DNA from: JBGVMW01 sp045125095
Lineage (GTDB): Bacteria; Bacillota; Clostridia; Lachnospirales; Lachnospiraceae
DNA length: 61,831 nt
Direction of reading: 5' to 3'
Assembly: GCA_045125095.1 (NCBI GenBank)
Contig: JBGVMW010000059.1
Coordinates: forward strand, 1-61,831
Within the stretch, counting starts at the first letter, position 1; each line of letters begins with the position of its first letter. The notes beneath the pieces were generated by a model. That model ran no database searches. It was not told the origin of the DNA and saw nothing but the letters and a program-made list of their open reading frames with translations. Position numbers and translations under genes: made by a program. Positions 1 through 8,112 of the stretch are shown here, piece by piece.

Positions 1-129
1 CCATGAGAGAAGTTTATGGTTTAGACAAAACATTACGCGAGTAAACTCGCATAAGTATTTTTGATTACTAGTGGCTCAAGCCGTCTGGACAGGTGGCTCA
101 CTCTACACTGGACAGGCGGCTCTGCCGCA
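1..129. mobile_element. Terminal end of an IS21-like element (rest lies outside the window)
   Basis: Three spaced copies of a GGCTC-containing unit lie at 72-78, 94-100 and 117-123, two of them with CTGGACAGG in front. They sit directly before a terminal CA at 128-129, the point where the IS66 transposase reading frame stops making sense. Repeated transposase-binding units of about 20 bp and TG...CA ends are typical of IS21-family termini. Only the end is present, so the family is inferred. A frame with ...GLDKTLRE and a stop at 41-43 could be the tail of its last gene, but this is too short to name. Confidence 0.4.
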
Positions 130-515
130 CAAGAATATTCAAGAGAAATGATCTCGTCGCAGGAAGGCACATTTTTAAAGAGTTCCGCATGTGTCCGTCT
201 TGCTTTTCTCTTATGTTCCGGAACCGTGATGTCATTAGGAAGTTCCGGTTTCCATGATGGATCTGCTTCCTGCTCGACTTCATCAAAAAGATTCAGCTGA
301 CCCTCGATATCCTTCCGTTTTTCACTGGAAGTGCCAAAGAGCTTCTTCGTGAGATATTCGATCTGCTGACGAAGGGTTTCCTTTTCCAGACGGTCTGCTT
401 CCAATGTTTTTTGTAAAGACTGGATCAGTTCTGTCTGTGCAGTGATTGTCTTATTCAGTTGGTTGATCATGTCCTTGTACTCCAGGATTTTTGAATCTTT
501 TGAATTACCAGCCAT
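130..515 (-). pseudogene. tnpC: IS66 transposase TnpC, N-terminal fragment
   Basis: The first about 129 residues match the IS66 transposase N-terminus: a coiled coil (residues 10-58), then the motif LTKKLFGTSSEKR and the HKRKARRTHAELF region. After Cys129 the frame runs into unrelated sequence (VSHLSRRLEP) and stops at 33. The zinc-finger and DDE catalytic domains are missing; full-length proteins are about 500 residues. The break coincides with the end of an IS21-like element. The copy cannot make an active transposase, although the intact protein may be supplied by other IS66 copies. Confidence 0.85.
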
Positions 516-666
516 ATGTTTTCTGCTCCTTTTTCTCTGCTCTTAGTATACCACAAAAAGCAAGGAAAAAGAAGCAGAAACCCCAGTATTTACAAGTGGT
601 TGCGGGCATGATGCAGTATGTGGGACAGTCCACATTTTTGTTGGCTTGTAGAGAAACTTTCCACCT

Positions 667-1011
667 TCATTCCGTCGGTTTGAATGCTTTCGGTTGTTCA
701 ATCTCAAGACCAGACATGAGCCAATCGAATTGCTGCCAGGTCAGTTGTTTTACTTCCAACTGATTTCTAGGCCAGCGGAATCTGCCCTGAACTTCCATGC
801 GTTTATACAATAGCACAAATCCATCGGCTTCCCAGAGCAAAGCTTTGATCCTGTCACAACGTTTTCCGCAGAAAAGATACAGGGCACTCCGCCTTGGATC
901 CATATGAAGTTGATCCTCTACAATAGCACACAGTCCGTCGATTGATTTCCGCATATCTGTTCTGCCTGTTACGATATAAATCTCATCGGCGGCTGTGATA
1001 TCGCCTAACAT
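667..1011 (-). CDS. tnpB: IS66 accessory protein TnpB (Orf2)
   Basis: This 114-residue protein has the typical IS66 Orf2 sequence: the block IYIVTGRTDMRKSIDGL, then ALYLFCGKRCDRIKALLW and FVLLYKRMEVQGRFRWP. The role of TnpB is not settled; it is needed together with TnpA and TnpC for IS66 transposition. It overlaps the end of tnpA by 7 nt (ATGTTAG), suggesting translational coupling. Length is normal for the family. Confidence 0.95.
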   Translation of the reverse strand: MLGDITAADEIYIVTGRTDMRKSIDGLCAIVEDQLHMDPRRSALYLFCGKRCDRIKALLWEADGFVLLYKRMEVQGRFRWPRNQLEVKQLTWQQFDWLMSGLEIEQPKAFKPTE

Positions 1012-1418
1012 TTCAACTCCTTCATAATGTGAAGGGTTTGAGCCAAAAGCTGTGGATCTGTTCCATTTGGGATAGTCAGAAGAAAGCTTCCAACAGACAG
1101 CCTCATTGGCTCTGCCACGGAAATGTTATTTCTTTCCGTAGATGTCGGGATCATATTTAATGGCTGTTCATAGGAAAGTGTGTCAGTGTCATGAAAATCC
1201 ACTCTGACAACTTCATGACTTTCCGGAGCGCTATAACTGTGTCCGGTTGATGCTGGTAAATCCATACAGCCTTTTTGACGTAATCGTTTTACCCAGTTGT
1301 AAAAAGTTCCTGGTTTGATGTCATGTTCCACACACCATTGATGATCTGTCAATCCACTTTGACGGCATTCCATGATGAGACGGTATTGTTCTTCCGCAGG
1401 TATTTTTTTGCTTCTCAT
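1005..1418 (-). CDS. tnpA: IS66 accessory protein TnpA (Orf1), HTH DNA-binding
   Basis: This is a protein of about 137 residues whose N-terminus (MRSKKIPAEEQYRLIMECRQ, then SGLTDHQWC and GTFYNWVKRLR) is the helix-turn-helix region of IS66 Orf1/IS3-OrfA-like proteins. The ATG at 1418 is chosen because GGAGG sits 7 nt upstream; a longer frame from 1475 has no ribosome site. The C-terminal half is the usual variable part. It probably binds the element ends. Confidence 0.85.
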   Translation of the reverse strand: MRSKKIPAEEQYRLIMECRQSGLTDHQWCVEHDIKPGTFYNWVKRLRQKGCMDLPASTGHSYSAPESHEVVRVDFHDTDTLSYEQPLNMIPTSTERNNISVAEPMRLSVGSFLLTIPNGTDPQLLAQTLHIMKELKC

Positions 1419-1572
1419 GAGTAGTCCTCCATAAATCGAATCGAGTAAAATGCTCGCATCTATCATTTCTAGCAACAGAAGATGAAGTAAAGTGCTTGCA
1501 TTCTCTAATGATTATTATGGACTGATTTTTAGGGCAACGCAATCCGTCGAATTATTTTGCGCTTACTTTTTT

Positions 1573-1598
1573 TCGGGAAAAAATACTAAAACACGATT
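1573..1598 (+). promoter_or_regulatory. Shared bipartite promoter-like motif, copy 1
   Basis: TCGGGAAAA, exactly 12 nt, then CGATT followed by AT-rich sequence; the same arrangement occurs at 3836 and 5525. It ends 38 nt before the start of the 1637 gene, a normal promoter distance. The two boxes do not resemble sigma-A -35/-10, so an alternative (ECF-like) sigma factor or an activator is possible. Confidence 0.5.
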
Positions 1599-1636
1599 GA
1601 TTATATGTAAAACAAGTAGGAAGGATGGGTTAGGGT

Positions 1637-2398
1637 ATGTATAAAAATGAAGAGATTGCATTTAAGTGTATTGTAGAACAAATTCAGAACAATGATAATA
1701 GACTTCATTGTTATATTTCAGGAAAATCAACAAATAGCATGGAACATTTAGCCTATAGGATTATTGAATATTTAGAGGAATGCAGAGAAAGAGTTTTTAC
1801 AGGAATAGTAAAACATTTTTCTATTGAAATGCCTTACATTGACTCAAGAGAGGGGGCTATTAACTTCTTGGATTCTTTGAGAGAGTCAATAAGTATCGCA
1901 AAGGACTGTTATGATGAGTATCGGGGAATTGTATTGTTAGAATGTTCAGACGAATGGGAAGAATACGGTATTAATCATGCCATATTAAGTATTATGGACT
2001 ATTTGAGAAAACTTGAAAATATGCAATTTGTTGTGATAGAGACAGTAAGAAGTGAACAACATCCTCTTTTATATCGCGCCTTTTCATTAATTGGTCCTTG
2101 GGCATCTGTGGAATATATAGAATTAAATATTGAGCAGTGTGTGGATTTGGGAATCGATAGATTACAAAAAATTGGATTTCAAGTAACCGATAAAGGGAAG
2201 CAATTATTACATACATATTTGGAAGATAGAGAAGATTATATATTTGACAATGAAGTTGCAATTACACAGTGGATAAATCAGCTTGCAGCTAATAGAAACA
2301 CGAATAAAAATACTGGTGAAATATTAAGTGAGGAAATCGCATTATTGCCAGGTATATATAAAAAAGACACCCAAAAGAATATTGGTTTTGAAATATGA
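1637..2398 (+). CDS. Hypothetical protein, possibly a degenerate AAA-like partner of the downstream VirD4-like ATPase
   Basis: A 253-residue soluble protein that I do not recognise. A hydrophobic strand followed by ISGKSTNSM near residue 30 sits where a P-loop would be but lacks the GxxxxGK pattern. A strand with an acidic end (GIVLLECSDEW, about residue 100) and FVVIETVRS (about 135) resemble Walker B and sensor-1 strands. This reading is inference only. It starts an operon: the next gene begins 12 nt downstream. The promoter-like motif at 1573 precedes it. Confidence 0.55.
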   Translation: MYKNEEIAFKCIVEQIQNNDNRLHCYISGKSTNSMEHLAYRIIEYLEECRERVFTGIVKHFSIEMPYIDSREGAINFLDSLRESISIAKDCYDEYRGIVLLECSDEWEEYGINHAILSIMDYLRKLENMQFVVIETVRSEQHPLLYRAFSLIGPWASVEYIELNIEQCVDLGIDRLQKIGFQVTDKGKQLLHTYLEDREDYIFDNEVAITQWINQLAANRNTNKNTGEILSEEIALLPGIYKKDTQKNIGFEI

Positions 2399-2410
2399 AG
2401 GAGATGACAA

Positions 2411-3823
2411 ATGATTGAGAATGGTTTGAAATATTATGATTCGAGAACAGCTACAAAAGAGGAATTCCTTAATGATTTGTCTGAAATGATGATGTCGGAT
2501 GATGTAGAAAAAAACAATATTGTAGGTGGACCAATATTATTTAGGGAAGGAGACACGTTGTATATAGATGGCAATGAGTCGCACACCCTTTTTGTTGGGA
2601 ATACAAGTTCAATGAAAACTCTTCGGTTCGTTTTACCACTTATATATTCATCAGCAATGGCTGGGGAATCTATGATAATAGTTGATCCTAAAGGCGAGTT
2701 GGTTAGAAGAACTAATCTGTTTCTAAGAGAAAAAGGATATAATATTTCGATATTGAACTGGAGAACTCCATGTTTGTCACCTAATGGATGGGATCCATTG
2801 GAACGAATTAATCGAATGTATAAGCGAGGAGGAACATATCGTGAAGAGGCAATCAATAATTTGAATGATTTGATAAATGAATTATTTTTTCAACGTTCAG
2901 ATGCGAGCAAAGATATGTATTGGAATGAATCTGCTGGCAGACTTGGACTTGGTTTGTGTAAACTAATATTGGCACTTGGAGAAGATTTGTCTATAAACAC
3001 TCTCTTGGAATGGAAAAGTGGAAAATTAAAAGATGGAACAGTTAAGTCTTGCTTTGATGCACTTCCTGCGGATGATGATATTTATCAGAATTTATCGGGA
3101 TTTATGAATTTAACGGCCGAAAATACTAAAACTTGTATTGAATCCACATTTGATCAATTAATGGGAATATTTTCATCCTCAAAATCTTTATGTGAAATGA
3201 TATCAAGAAGTAGTGTTAACATCGAAAATATAGGAATATGCAAAAATGCAGTATTTTTGGTAATCCCTGACGAAAAAACAACCTATCATTTTCTTGCATC
3301 TTTATTTATTAAGCAAAGCTATGAGATATTATTACGAAAAGCTGACGAAAATGAAGGTAAACTTCCGATCAGAGTCAATTATATTATGGAGGAATTCTGT
3401 AATATGCCAAAAATTAATGATTTGACTGCAATGCTAACAGCTGCACGAAGTAGAAATATAAGATTTCATTTGGTCATCCAATCTTATAGTCAAATGATTG
3501 AAAAGTATGGGGAACATGTAAGTAAAACAGTGTTGGACAATTGTGGTAATCTGATTTATTTACATACTAATGAATTATCTTTTCTAAATTATATAAGTGA
3601 CCTGGCGGGAAAAAATGAATATGGTCGACCGCTTCTTTCCGTATCCAGGTTACAGCATATGCAGAAAAATGAAACATTAATTTTTCATGAAAGATGCTAT
3701 CCTTTCATAGTAAAGGATTTACCGCTTATATTTGAATACCCGATTTTTCTGGGAAATGCTATTCCTATTTTGATAAATGATGACGAAGAAAGAAAAGGGT
3801 TACAGAAACCTATTGTGGATTAA
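2411..3823 (+). CDS. Membrane-less VirD4/TraG-like ATPase with altered P-loop
   Basis: A 470-residue protein with the VirD4/TraG coupling-protein fold. It has a P-loop-like GNTSSMKT (about residues 58-65), the family motif VDPKGEL (about 92-98), the Walker-B-like IMEEFCNMPKI (about 325), and the RSRNIRFHLVIQSYSQM block (about 350). In coupling proteins this ATPase motor pumps DNA or protein substrates at the membrane. Here the two N-terminal transmembrane helices are absent, and the P-loop has lost its glycine before Lys (GK becomes MK), so hydrolysis may be impaired. It forms an operon with the 1637 gene. A second, canonical copy lies at 45388. No relaxase or secretion channel is in the window, so a role outside conjugation is plausible. 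Confidence 0.8.
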   Translation: MIENGLKYYDSRTATKEEFLNDLSEMMMSDDVEKNNIVGGPILFREGDTLYIDGNESHTLFVGNTSSMKTLRFVLPLIYSSAMAGESMIIVDPKGELVRRTNLFLREKGYNISILNWRTPCLSPNGWDPLERINRMYKRGGTYREEAINNLNDLINELFFQRSDASKDMYWNESAGRLGLGLCKLILALGEDLSINTLLEWKSGKLKDGTVKSCFDALPADDDIYQNLSGFMNLTAENTKTCIESTFDQLMGIFSSSKSLCEMISRSSVNIENIGICKNAVFLVIPDEKTTYHFLASLFIKQSYEILLRKADENEGKLPIRVNYIMEEFCNMPKINDLTAMLTAARSRNIRFHLVIQSYSQMIEKYGEHVSKTVLDNCGNLIYLHTNELSFLNYISDLAGKNEYGRPLLSVSRLQHMQKNETLIFHERCYPFIVKDLPLIFEYPIFLGNAIPILINDDEERKGLQKPIVD

Positions 3824-3835
3824 TAAAAAATCAGG

Positions 3836-3861
3836 TCGGGAAAATGAAAAATACAGCGATT
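3836..3861 (+). promoter_or_regulatory. Shared bipartite promoter-like motif, copy 2
   Basis: TCGGGAAAA-N12-CGATT, with spacing identical to the copies at 1573 and 5525. It lies 167 nt before the start of the secreted hydrolase gene at 4029, leaving a long leader (3862-4028) in which I see no convincing gene. With the TAATAAAAA stretch in front it forms an imperfect direct repeat of about 25 bp with the 5513-5533 region, so this block flanks the hydrolase gene on both sides. Confidence 0.5.
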
Positions 3862-4028
3862 ATAAAAGTGTAACTACAAATAACTAAGCCATAATGATTT
3901 TTAGAAGTAAATAAGTTATGGGAGGTGGAGTGAAACAAATATTGTTACGATCTTGAAGTCGTTATTCGGTTTGGTAAATGGTACATATTTTATCAGAACA
4001 TATTAACGGATATGTAGGAGGTATAACT

Positions 4029-5429
4029 ATGAAGAAAATCATAAAAAGATTTACAGTTATTATTGCGAGTGTATTATTGATGCTACAGCCACTATCAAAT
4101 GTAGTAAATGCTGCAACGGTACCACCGATGGGAGGAATTAAAACCTATACCATTTCTAATGGTAAGGTAAATACTTATAAATCCATCAATGGTGCATATA
4201 GTGGTTATATTTCGGGGGCATCTGATTTGTGTAACATTCTTGAAATATATGATTCTGGCTGGTGTAAGGTTTCATATCCTACATCAAGAGGATCAAAAAC
4301 AGCATATACACAGACATCTAATTTTTTCAGAGATCCAAATTTCTCTAGTACATATGTGCAACTTGGCAAGAATATGACAGTATATAGAAAGAGTTCAGGA
4401 AATCAGAGAATTGGTAGTGTATATAGTTCGGATTCTGTGTTAATTACAGGGCAGGCGAATAATAGAACACAGATAATTTATCCAATTGGTAATGGAAAAT
4501 ATAAGATGGGCTGGGTATCGGGAAGCTATTCTTCAAATTCACAGACAGATGCAAATTTGTCCGATGGATATTATCAGATTTTAAGTGCAGGAAATTCAAA
4601 CTATGTAATTGATGTATATGATGCGTCAACAGCTAATTGCGCAAATATTATTTTATTCCAAAATAACTACCAGACGAATCAGGGTTTTTTGATTAAGAAG
4701 CAGTCAAATGGATATTATTCAATTCGTGCACTTCATTCCAATCTTGTATTTGATGTAGAGAATGGCGGTAGATCTAATGGATCCAATGTTATACAGTATG
4801 AATATCATGGAGGAGACAATCAGCTATGGAAAATTGTAAAAACAAATGATGGGTTCTATAGCTTCATTAACAAGCAGAGCGGATTGTATTTAGACGTAAA
4901 TGGAGCTGTATTTTCGAATGGTACAAATATTCAGGTTTGGGAAGGCAACAATACCGCAGCACAGAAATTTTCTTTATCATCTGTAACAGTTAACGGAAGT
5001 GGATATTCAGATGGAACGTCTAGCTATGCCAATAATACAAAGGGACAGAAACTTGCGGACTCATTAAAAAATAAGGTAGGTAGTAGTTATCCAAATGGGT
5101 ATTGTCTGAAATTTGTAGAAGAAAGCTATCAAAATGCAGGTGGAAAAAGACCTTATCATTGCTGTGCATCACATAGTGGAGATGTCTACATTCAGTCATC
5201 TAGCAAAGATAATATTCCGGTAGGTGCAACTGTATATTTTGGAAACTGTGGCGGTGGATCATGTAGAAGTTGTGGAAATAGATATTTTGGTCATGTTGGG
5301 ATTTATGTCGGAAACGGTCAGTTTGTTCATGCAACTGGAGGAAAAGTTCAGATATCTAGCCTTAATGATGGATATTGGAGTGGAAAGTATCGTGGATACG
5401 GTTTCCTTGGAGGGTTTGATGTAAATTAG
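4029..5429 (+). CDS. Secreted cell-wall hydrolase: SH3-like, ricin-type lectin and NlpC/P60-like domains
   Basis: A 466-residue exported protein. The signal peptide starts MKKIIKRFTVIIASVLLML and ends near VNA|ATV (residue 28). Two SH3-like repeats follow (about 30-165), then a ricin-type beta-trefoil (about 175-320; QxW-like repeats such as DNQLWKI), then a C-terminal NlpC/P60- or CHAP-like amidase. The latter has a Cys in NGYCLKFVEE, a His in FGHVGIYVGNG and the FVHATGG strand. It probably cleaves peptidoglycan peptides while the lectin and SH3 parts bind wall polymers. The start is set by AGGAGG just before 4029; an upstream in-frame ATG at 3978 would spoil the signal peptide. It has its own promoter-like motif and terminator. 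In conjugative elements such enzymes open the wall for channel assembly; that use here is inference. Confidence 0.9.
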   Translation: MKKIIKRFTVIIASVLLMLQPLSNVVNAATVPPMGGIKTYTISNGKVNTYKSINGAYSGYISGASDLCNILEIYDSGWCKVSYPTSRGSKTAYTQTSNFFRDPNFSSTYVQLGKNMTVYRKSSGNQRIGSVYSSDSVLITGQANNRTQIIYPIGNGKYKMGWVSGSYSSNSQTDANLSDGYYQILSAGNSNYVIDVYDASTANCANIILFQNNYQTNQGFLIKKQSNGYYSIRALHSNLVFDVENGGRSNGSNVIQYEYHGGDNQLWKIVKTNDGFYSFINKQSGLYLDVNGAVFSNGTNIQVWEGNNTAAQKFSLSSVTVNGSGYSDGTSSYANNTKGQKLADSLKNKVGSSYPNGYCLKFVEESYQNAGGKRPYHCCASHSGDVYIQSSSKDNIPVGATVYFGNCGGGSCRSCGNRYFGHVGIYVGNGQFVHATGGKVQISSLNDGYWSGKYRGYGFLGGFDVN

Positions 5430-5464
5430 ATAAAAATGTAACAATAAATTATATTACTACATAG

Positions 5465-5506
5465 AGAGCTTTTATTCTTGATAAAACAGGAATAAAAGCT
5501 CTTTTA
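5465..5506 (+). terminator. Rho-independent terminator after the wall hydrolase gene
   Basis: A 13-bp perfect stem (AGAGCTTTTATTC / GAATAAAAGCTCT) with a 12-nt loop, followed by TTTT. It lies 35 nt after the 5429 stop. Confidence 0.85.
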
Positions 5507-5524
5507 AGATGTTAATAAAAATTG

Positions 5525-5550
5525 TCGGGAAAATCTAATGGGCTTCGATT
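5525..5550 (+). promoter_or_regulatory. Shared bipartite promoter-like motif, copy 3
   Basis: TCGGGAAAA-N12-CGATT again with exact spacing, ending 34 nt before the 5585 start codon. It lies just after the terminator at 5465, as expected for a fresh transcription start for the 5585-7563 unit. Confidence 0.5.
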
Positions 5551-5584
5551 AATAATATATAACGAAAGTTAAGGAGGCAACAGA

Positions 5585-5662
5585 ATGGCAGAAATTGATT
5601 TCAAGACTAAAGATGTACATAGAGTATTGTATGATGCAGAAATTACAGCGGATTTAGTTTGA
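5585..5662 (+). CDS. Small peptide (25 residues), or start of an interrupted gene
   Basis: ATG with a perfect AAGGAGG 9 nt upstream opens a 25-codon frame (MAEIDFKTKDVHRVLYDAEI...) ending in TGA at 5660. Reading past that TGA, the same frame continues for about 47 codons (SVLTGEYRLQRDEIYERLYG...) before the next stop. The original gene may therefore have been about 70 codons and is now interrupted, or the short peptide is genuine. No family is recognised. Confidence 0.45.
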   Translation: MAEIDFKTKDVHRVLYDAEITADLV

Positions 5663-5705
5663 TCTGTTTTGACAGGTGAATATAGGTTACAAAGAGACGA
5701 AATCT

Positions 5706-5819
5706 ATGAAAGATTATATGGAGATAATCAAAAAAGTTTTGGAAATAGTATTGGACTTTGTTGCCGCAATTTCTTTTCAAATCTTGCTTGGTAAAATGAT
5801 GCAGAAATGGAGTACATGA
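5706..5819 (+). CDS. Small hydrophobic/amphipathic peptide (37 residues)
   Basis: The frame reads MKDYMEIIKKVLEIVLDFV, then AAISFQILLGKMMQKWST. It is one long hydrophobic helix with positive ends, like a single-span membrane peptide. Its TGA stop is one base before the ATG of the 5821 membrane protein, suggesting coupling. It overlaps the read-through frame described at 5585. No clear ribosome site is visible, so confidence is limited. Confidence 0.4.
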   Translation: MKDYMEIIKKVLEIVLDFVAAISFQILLGKMMQKWST

Positions 5820-5820
5820 G

Positions 5821-6312
5821 ATGAGAGATATGAATACAAAAAAATGGAGCGAATTCTTAACAGAAATTATATGCATGTCATATTTACTTTTGAGATCCTA
5901 TCAGAGAATTGCATTTCGATGTGTTCCAGGAAAAAGCGAAGAATTCTCGAATTCCATCTTATTAATAATGTGGATACTTGGAATGTTAGTGGGTCTTTTG
6001 TTTTTTCGACATAATAAAAACAATTTATCTTTGTTAGCGGTACTAATTTTGCCGTTGGGGGTCTATACAGTGATTTCGACATATGAAACTACGTGGGTAG
6101 TGACGGCAATTGGTTTTCTTATTGTGGTGGTTAGTTGTTACGCATACAATCGATATTTTTTCGTTGAGGATAAATTAACTGTAAATGTTATTTCCGTAAA
6201 GAACACAGAGAGAAAGAAAAATTATTTGATGAGTTGCTTTGCATTATATGTCCAGACAATTGTGTTTATTTTTCTAATTGTAGTGGTAGTTATTCAGAAA
6301 TCGTCTTTATAA
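5821..6312 (+). CDS. Polytopic membrane protein, unknown function
   Basis: 163 residues with about four transmembrane segments (approximately 48-64, 71-86, 91-107 and 141-159 in the printed frame). No motif is recognised. It lies between the small peptide at 5706 and the SEDS gene at 6367, all in the same direction, so it may work with the SEDS protein in the envelope. Confidence 0.7.
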   Translation: MRDMNTKKWSEFLTEIICMSYLLLRSYQRIAFRCVPGKSEEFSNSILLIMWILGMLVGLLFFRHNKNNLSLLAVLILPLGVYTVISTYETTWVVTAIGFLIVVVSCYAYNRYFFVEDKLTVNVISVKNTERKKNYLMSCFALYVQTIVFIFLIVVVVIQKSSL

Positions 6313-6366
6313 TAATTCTGTGGTTATTGTGGCAATACAAATAAATAGGCTTAGAGGAGAAGATAA

Positions 6367-7563
6367 GTGAGGAAGAAAAAATTTCGAGATAAATACAGAC
6401 TACAAATTAAAACACATTATAGTCTTTTTGCAGCAGTTTTTCTTTGCATGCTATTGGGTGTGGTTATGCAGTATTCTGCATCCAATGCATCAACAACAAT
6501 ATTAAAAAAGTCAATTGGTTTTATTGTGATGAGTTTATTTGTATTTGCAATTATACAAAATATAAATATGAGAAATCTGACCATGATTTTTGGAGAATAT
6601 TTCTATTGGATTTCAATTGTGCTTATACTTATGTTAATGACTCCATTGGCAGTAGAATCTCATGGTGCTAAGAGATGGATACAAGTATTTGGAATTCAAT
6701 TTCAAGTAGCAGAAATTGTGAAAATATCAGTAATTTTATATGAGGCATTGCTCATAGAAAAATTATCGAAATATAAGCTGAGCAATAAAGGCAAATATAT
6801 TGAAATTCTGATATTGTGGTTGGCAGGTGTTGCACCTACATTATTGTTATTTTTGTTATCCAAAGATCTTTCCTCTTCAGCAGTAATTCTTGTAATTACA
6901 TTTGCGGTATCATTTGTGGCTACAAAAAAGATTTGGCCGCATTTGACAGTAGTTGGGGTGGCAACTACATTTATATGTTGCTATGTTAAGAAAATTGCAA
7001 TTAATCTTCCTTCTCAATCAGAATTAGATGAGCTACCTTTTCGCGTGGGGCGAATAGCGGCATGGATAGATCCCAATCGATATGAGAGTAATCAGGGATA
7101 TCAGGTTTTACAGAGTTTGTATGCGGTAGGGTCAGGCGGTGCTTTTGGAAAAGGCTTAGGACGTTCAATGATTAAATCAAGAATGCCAGAGGCGCATACG
7201 GATATGATATACTCTATTATATGTGAGGAATTGGGGGTAGTAGGAGGTATATTAGTATTAATACTGCTAGGATATATTGTATACTTGGTTTTCCGGATTG
7301 CTTCTAAAGCAGAAACACTTGCAGAATCAATAATAGCACTTGGTATAGCTGTACATTTTGGATTCCAGTCTATTGTGAATATTGGAGTATGTTTGAATGC
7401 TATTCCAAATACTGGGATTGGACTGGTATTTATTAGTTATGGTGGCACAGCTATAATTACACAGATGGTAGAAGTCGGTATGGTTACAGCAATTTCTAAG
7501 CATCATTGTATTGCAATGACGAATAGAGAATTGAAAACAAATACGGAAAATACATATAGGTGA
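6367..7563 (+). CDS. SEDS-family (FtsW/RodA/SpoVE-like) membrane protein
   Basis: A 398-residue protein with about ten transmembrane segments and the SEDS signature regions: RWIQVFGIQFQVAEIVKIS, the extracellular KDLSSSAVIL loop, the RIAAWIDPNR and GYQVLQSLYAVGSGG block, MPEAHTDMIYSIICEELG, and NAIPNTGIGLVFISYGGT near the end. SEDS proteins polymerise lipid II into glycan strands with a class-B penicillin-binding protein partner. No such partner is in this window. The usual PDxG-like loop is altered to KDLSS but keeps the Asp. The start is GTG with GAGGAG upstream. An element-borne SEDS protein next to a wall hydrolase suggests local wall remodelling. Confidence 0.9.
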   Translation: MRKKKFRDKYRLQIKTHYSLFAAVFLCMLLGVVMQYSASNASTTILKKSIGFIVMSLFVFAIIQNINMRNLTMIFGEYFYWISIVLILMLMTPLAVESHGAKRWIQVFGIQFQVAEIVKISVILYEALLIEKLSKYKLSNKGKYIEILILWLAGVAPTLLLFLLSKDLSSSAVILVITFAVSFVATKKIWPHLTVVGVATTFICCYVKKIAINLPSQSELDELPFRVGRIAAWIDPNRYESNQGYQVLQSLYAVGSGGAFGKGLGRSMIKSRMPEAHTDMIYSIICEELGVVGGILVLILLGYIVYLVFRIASKAETLAESIIALGIAVHFGFQSIVNIGVCLNAIPNTGIGLVFISYGGTAIITQMVEVGMVTAISKHHCIAMTNRELKTNTENTYR

Positions 7564-7571
7564 GGTATTGT

Positions 7572-7661
7572 ATGGTGAAAGAAGAGAGTTTCATATTTTC
7601 GATAAAGAATAGTGTGGATAATGCTCGCAGTAACAATATAATGTTAGATTGTTTACTATGA
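7572..7661 (+). CDS. Possible 29-residue peptide
   Basis: A short frame (MVKEESFIFSIKN...) begins 8 nt after the SEDS stop with a weak GAGG upstream and ends at 7661. No homologue is recognised. It could be a real coupled peptide or chance. The stretch from 7662 to 7768 shows nothing else. Confidence 0.25.
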   Translation: MVKEESFIFSIKNSVDNARSNNIMLDCLL

Positions 7662-7768
7662 TTGCTACTTATTATGGAATTGTCCCTCCTTGATTCAATC
7701 ATGTATACATTTACAGGCTTATGTATTTTAGCATAATGATGTTTATCGGAAGCTGGACTAACAAAGAA

Positions 7769-7798
7769 TGCCAGCCCTGTGTATTTTGAGGGCTGGCA
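7769..7798 (-). terminator. Terminator-like hairpin after the 7808 regulator
   Basis: A perfect 10-bp stem TGCCAGCCCT / AGGGCTGGCA with a 10-nt loop. On the minus strand it is followed by ATTCTTTG, a weak U-tract, so it fits as the 3' end of the minus-strand regulator genes. It could also stop transcription arriving from the SEDS unit. Confidence 0.6.
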
Positions 7799-7807
7799 GC
7801 AAGTTGT

Positions 7808-8008
7808 TTATTCTTTTAGAATAAATAGCTCTTCAACAGCTACATCAAGATATTTGGAGAGTCGGAGAGCCAACTCCAGAGAAGCATTCCGTTCGCCACG
7901 TTCGATTCGACCGATGGTGCGACTGCAGGAGCCGATAGCAATAGCTAAATCTTCCTGACAGATGTTTCTTTCGGTTCTGACTTGCTTCAGAGTATTAGAT
8001 ACAGCCAT
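7808..8008 (-). CDS. Small XRE-family HTH regulator
   Basis: 66 residues forming a complete lambda-repressor-like HTH (about 5-60): RTERNICQEDLAIAIG, then CSRTIGRIERGERNASLELALRLSKYLDVAVEELF. Such Cro/CI-like mini-regulators act as dimers on nearby operators. AAGAAGG is upstream of the ATG. It lies downstream of the LexA-like repressor gene on the same strand with a 104-bp gap, so it may be its partner in a switch. Confidence 0.85.
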   Translation of the reverse strand: MAVSNTLKQVRTERNICQEDLAIAIGSCSRTIGRIERGERNASLELALRLSKYLDVAVEELFILKE

Positions 8009-8112
8009 TATTATCCCTTCTTTCCTGTGAATTTGCCCGGTTTCAAAATGAGAAACCTGAGAAACCTGCCGATGATAAAATTCTATACTTTATAGTGTCC
8101 GAAAAATTGGAC

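Larger units (their letters stand above)
130..1566 (-). mobile_element. IS66-family insertion sequence, left part lost
   Basis: tnpA, tnpB and the start of tnpC lie in the standard IS66 order on the minus strand. The outer end at 1541-1566, read on the minus strand, begins GTAAGCGCAAAATAATTCG; a GTAA start is the usual IS66 terminal signature. The other end is not present because tnpC is cut near 129 by another element. Target duplication cannot be checked. The element lies immediately upstream of the promoter-like motif at 1573. Confidence 0.85.

Noticed and set aside
2411..3823. Standard conjugation coupling protein with relaxase operon
   Set aside because: No membrane helices, altered P-loop, and no relaxase, VirB4 or channel gene in the window.
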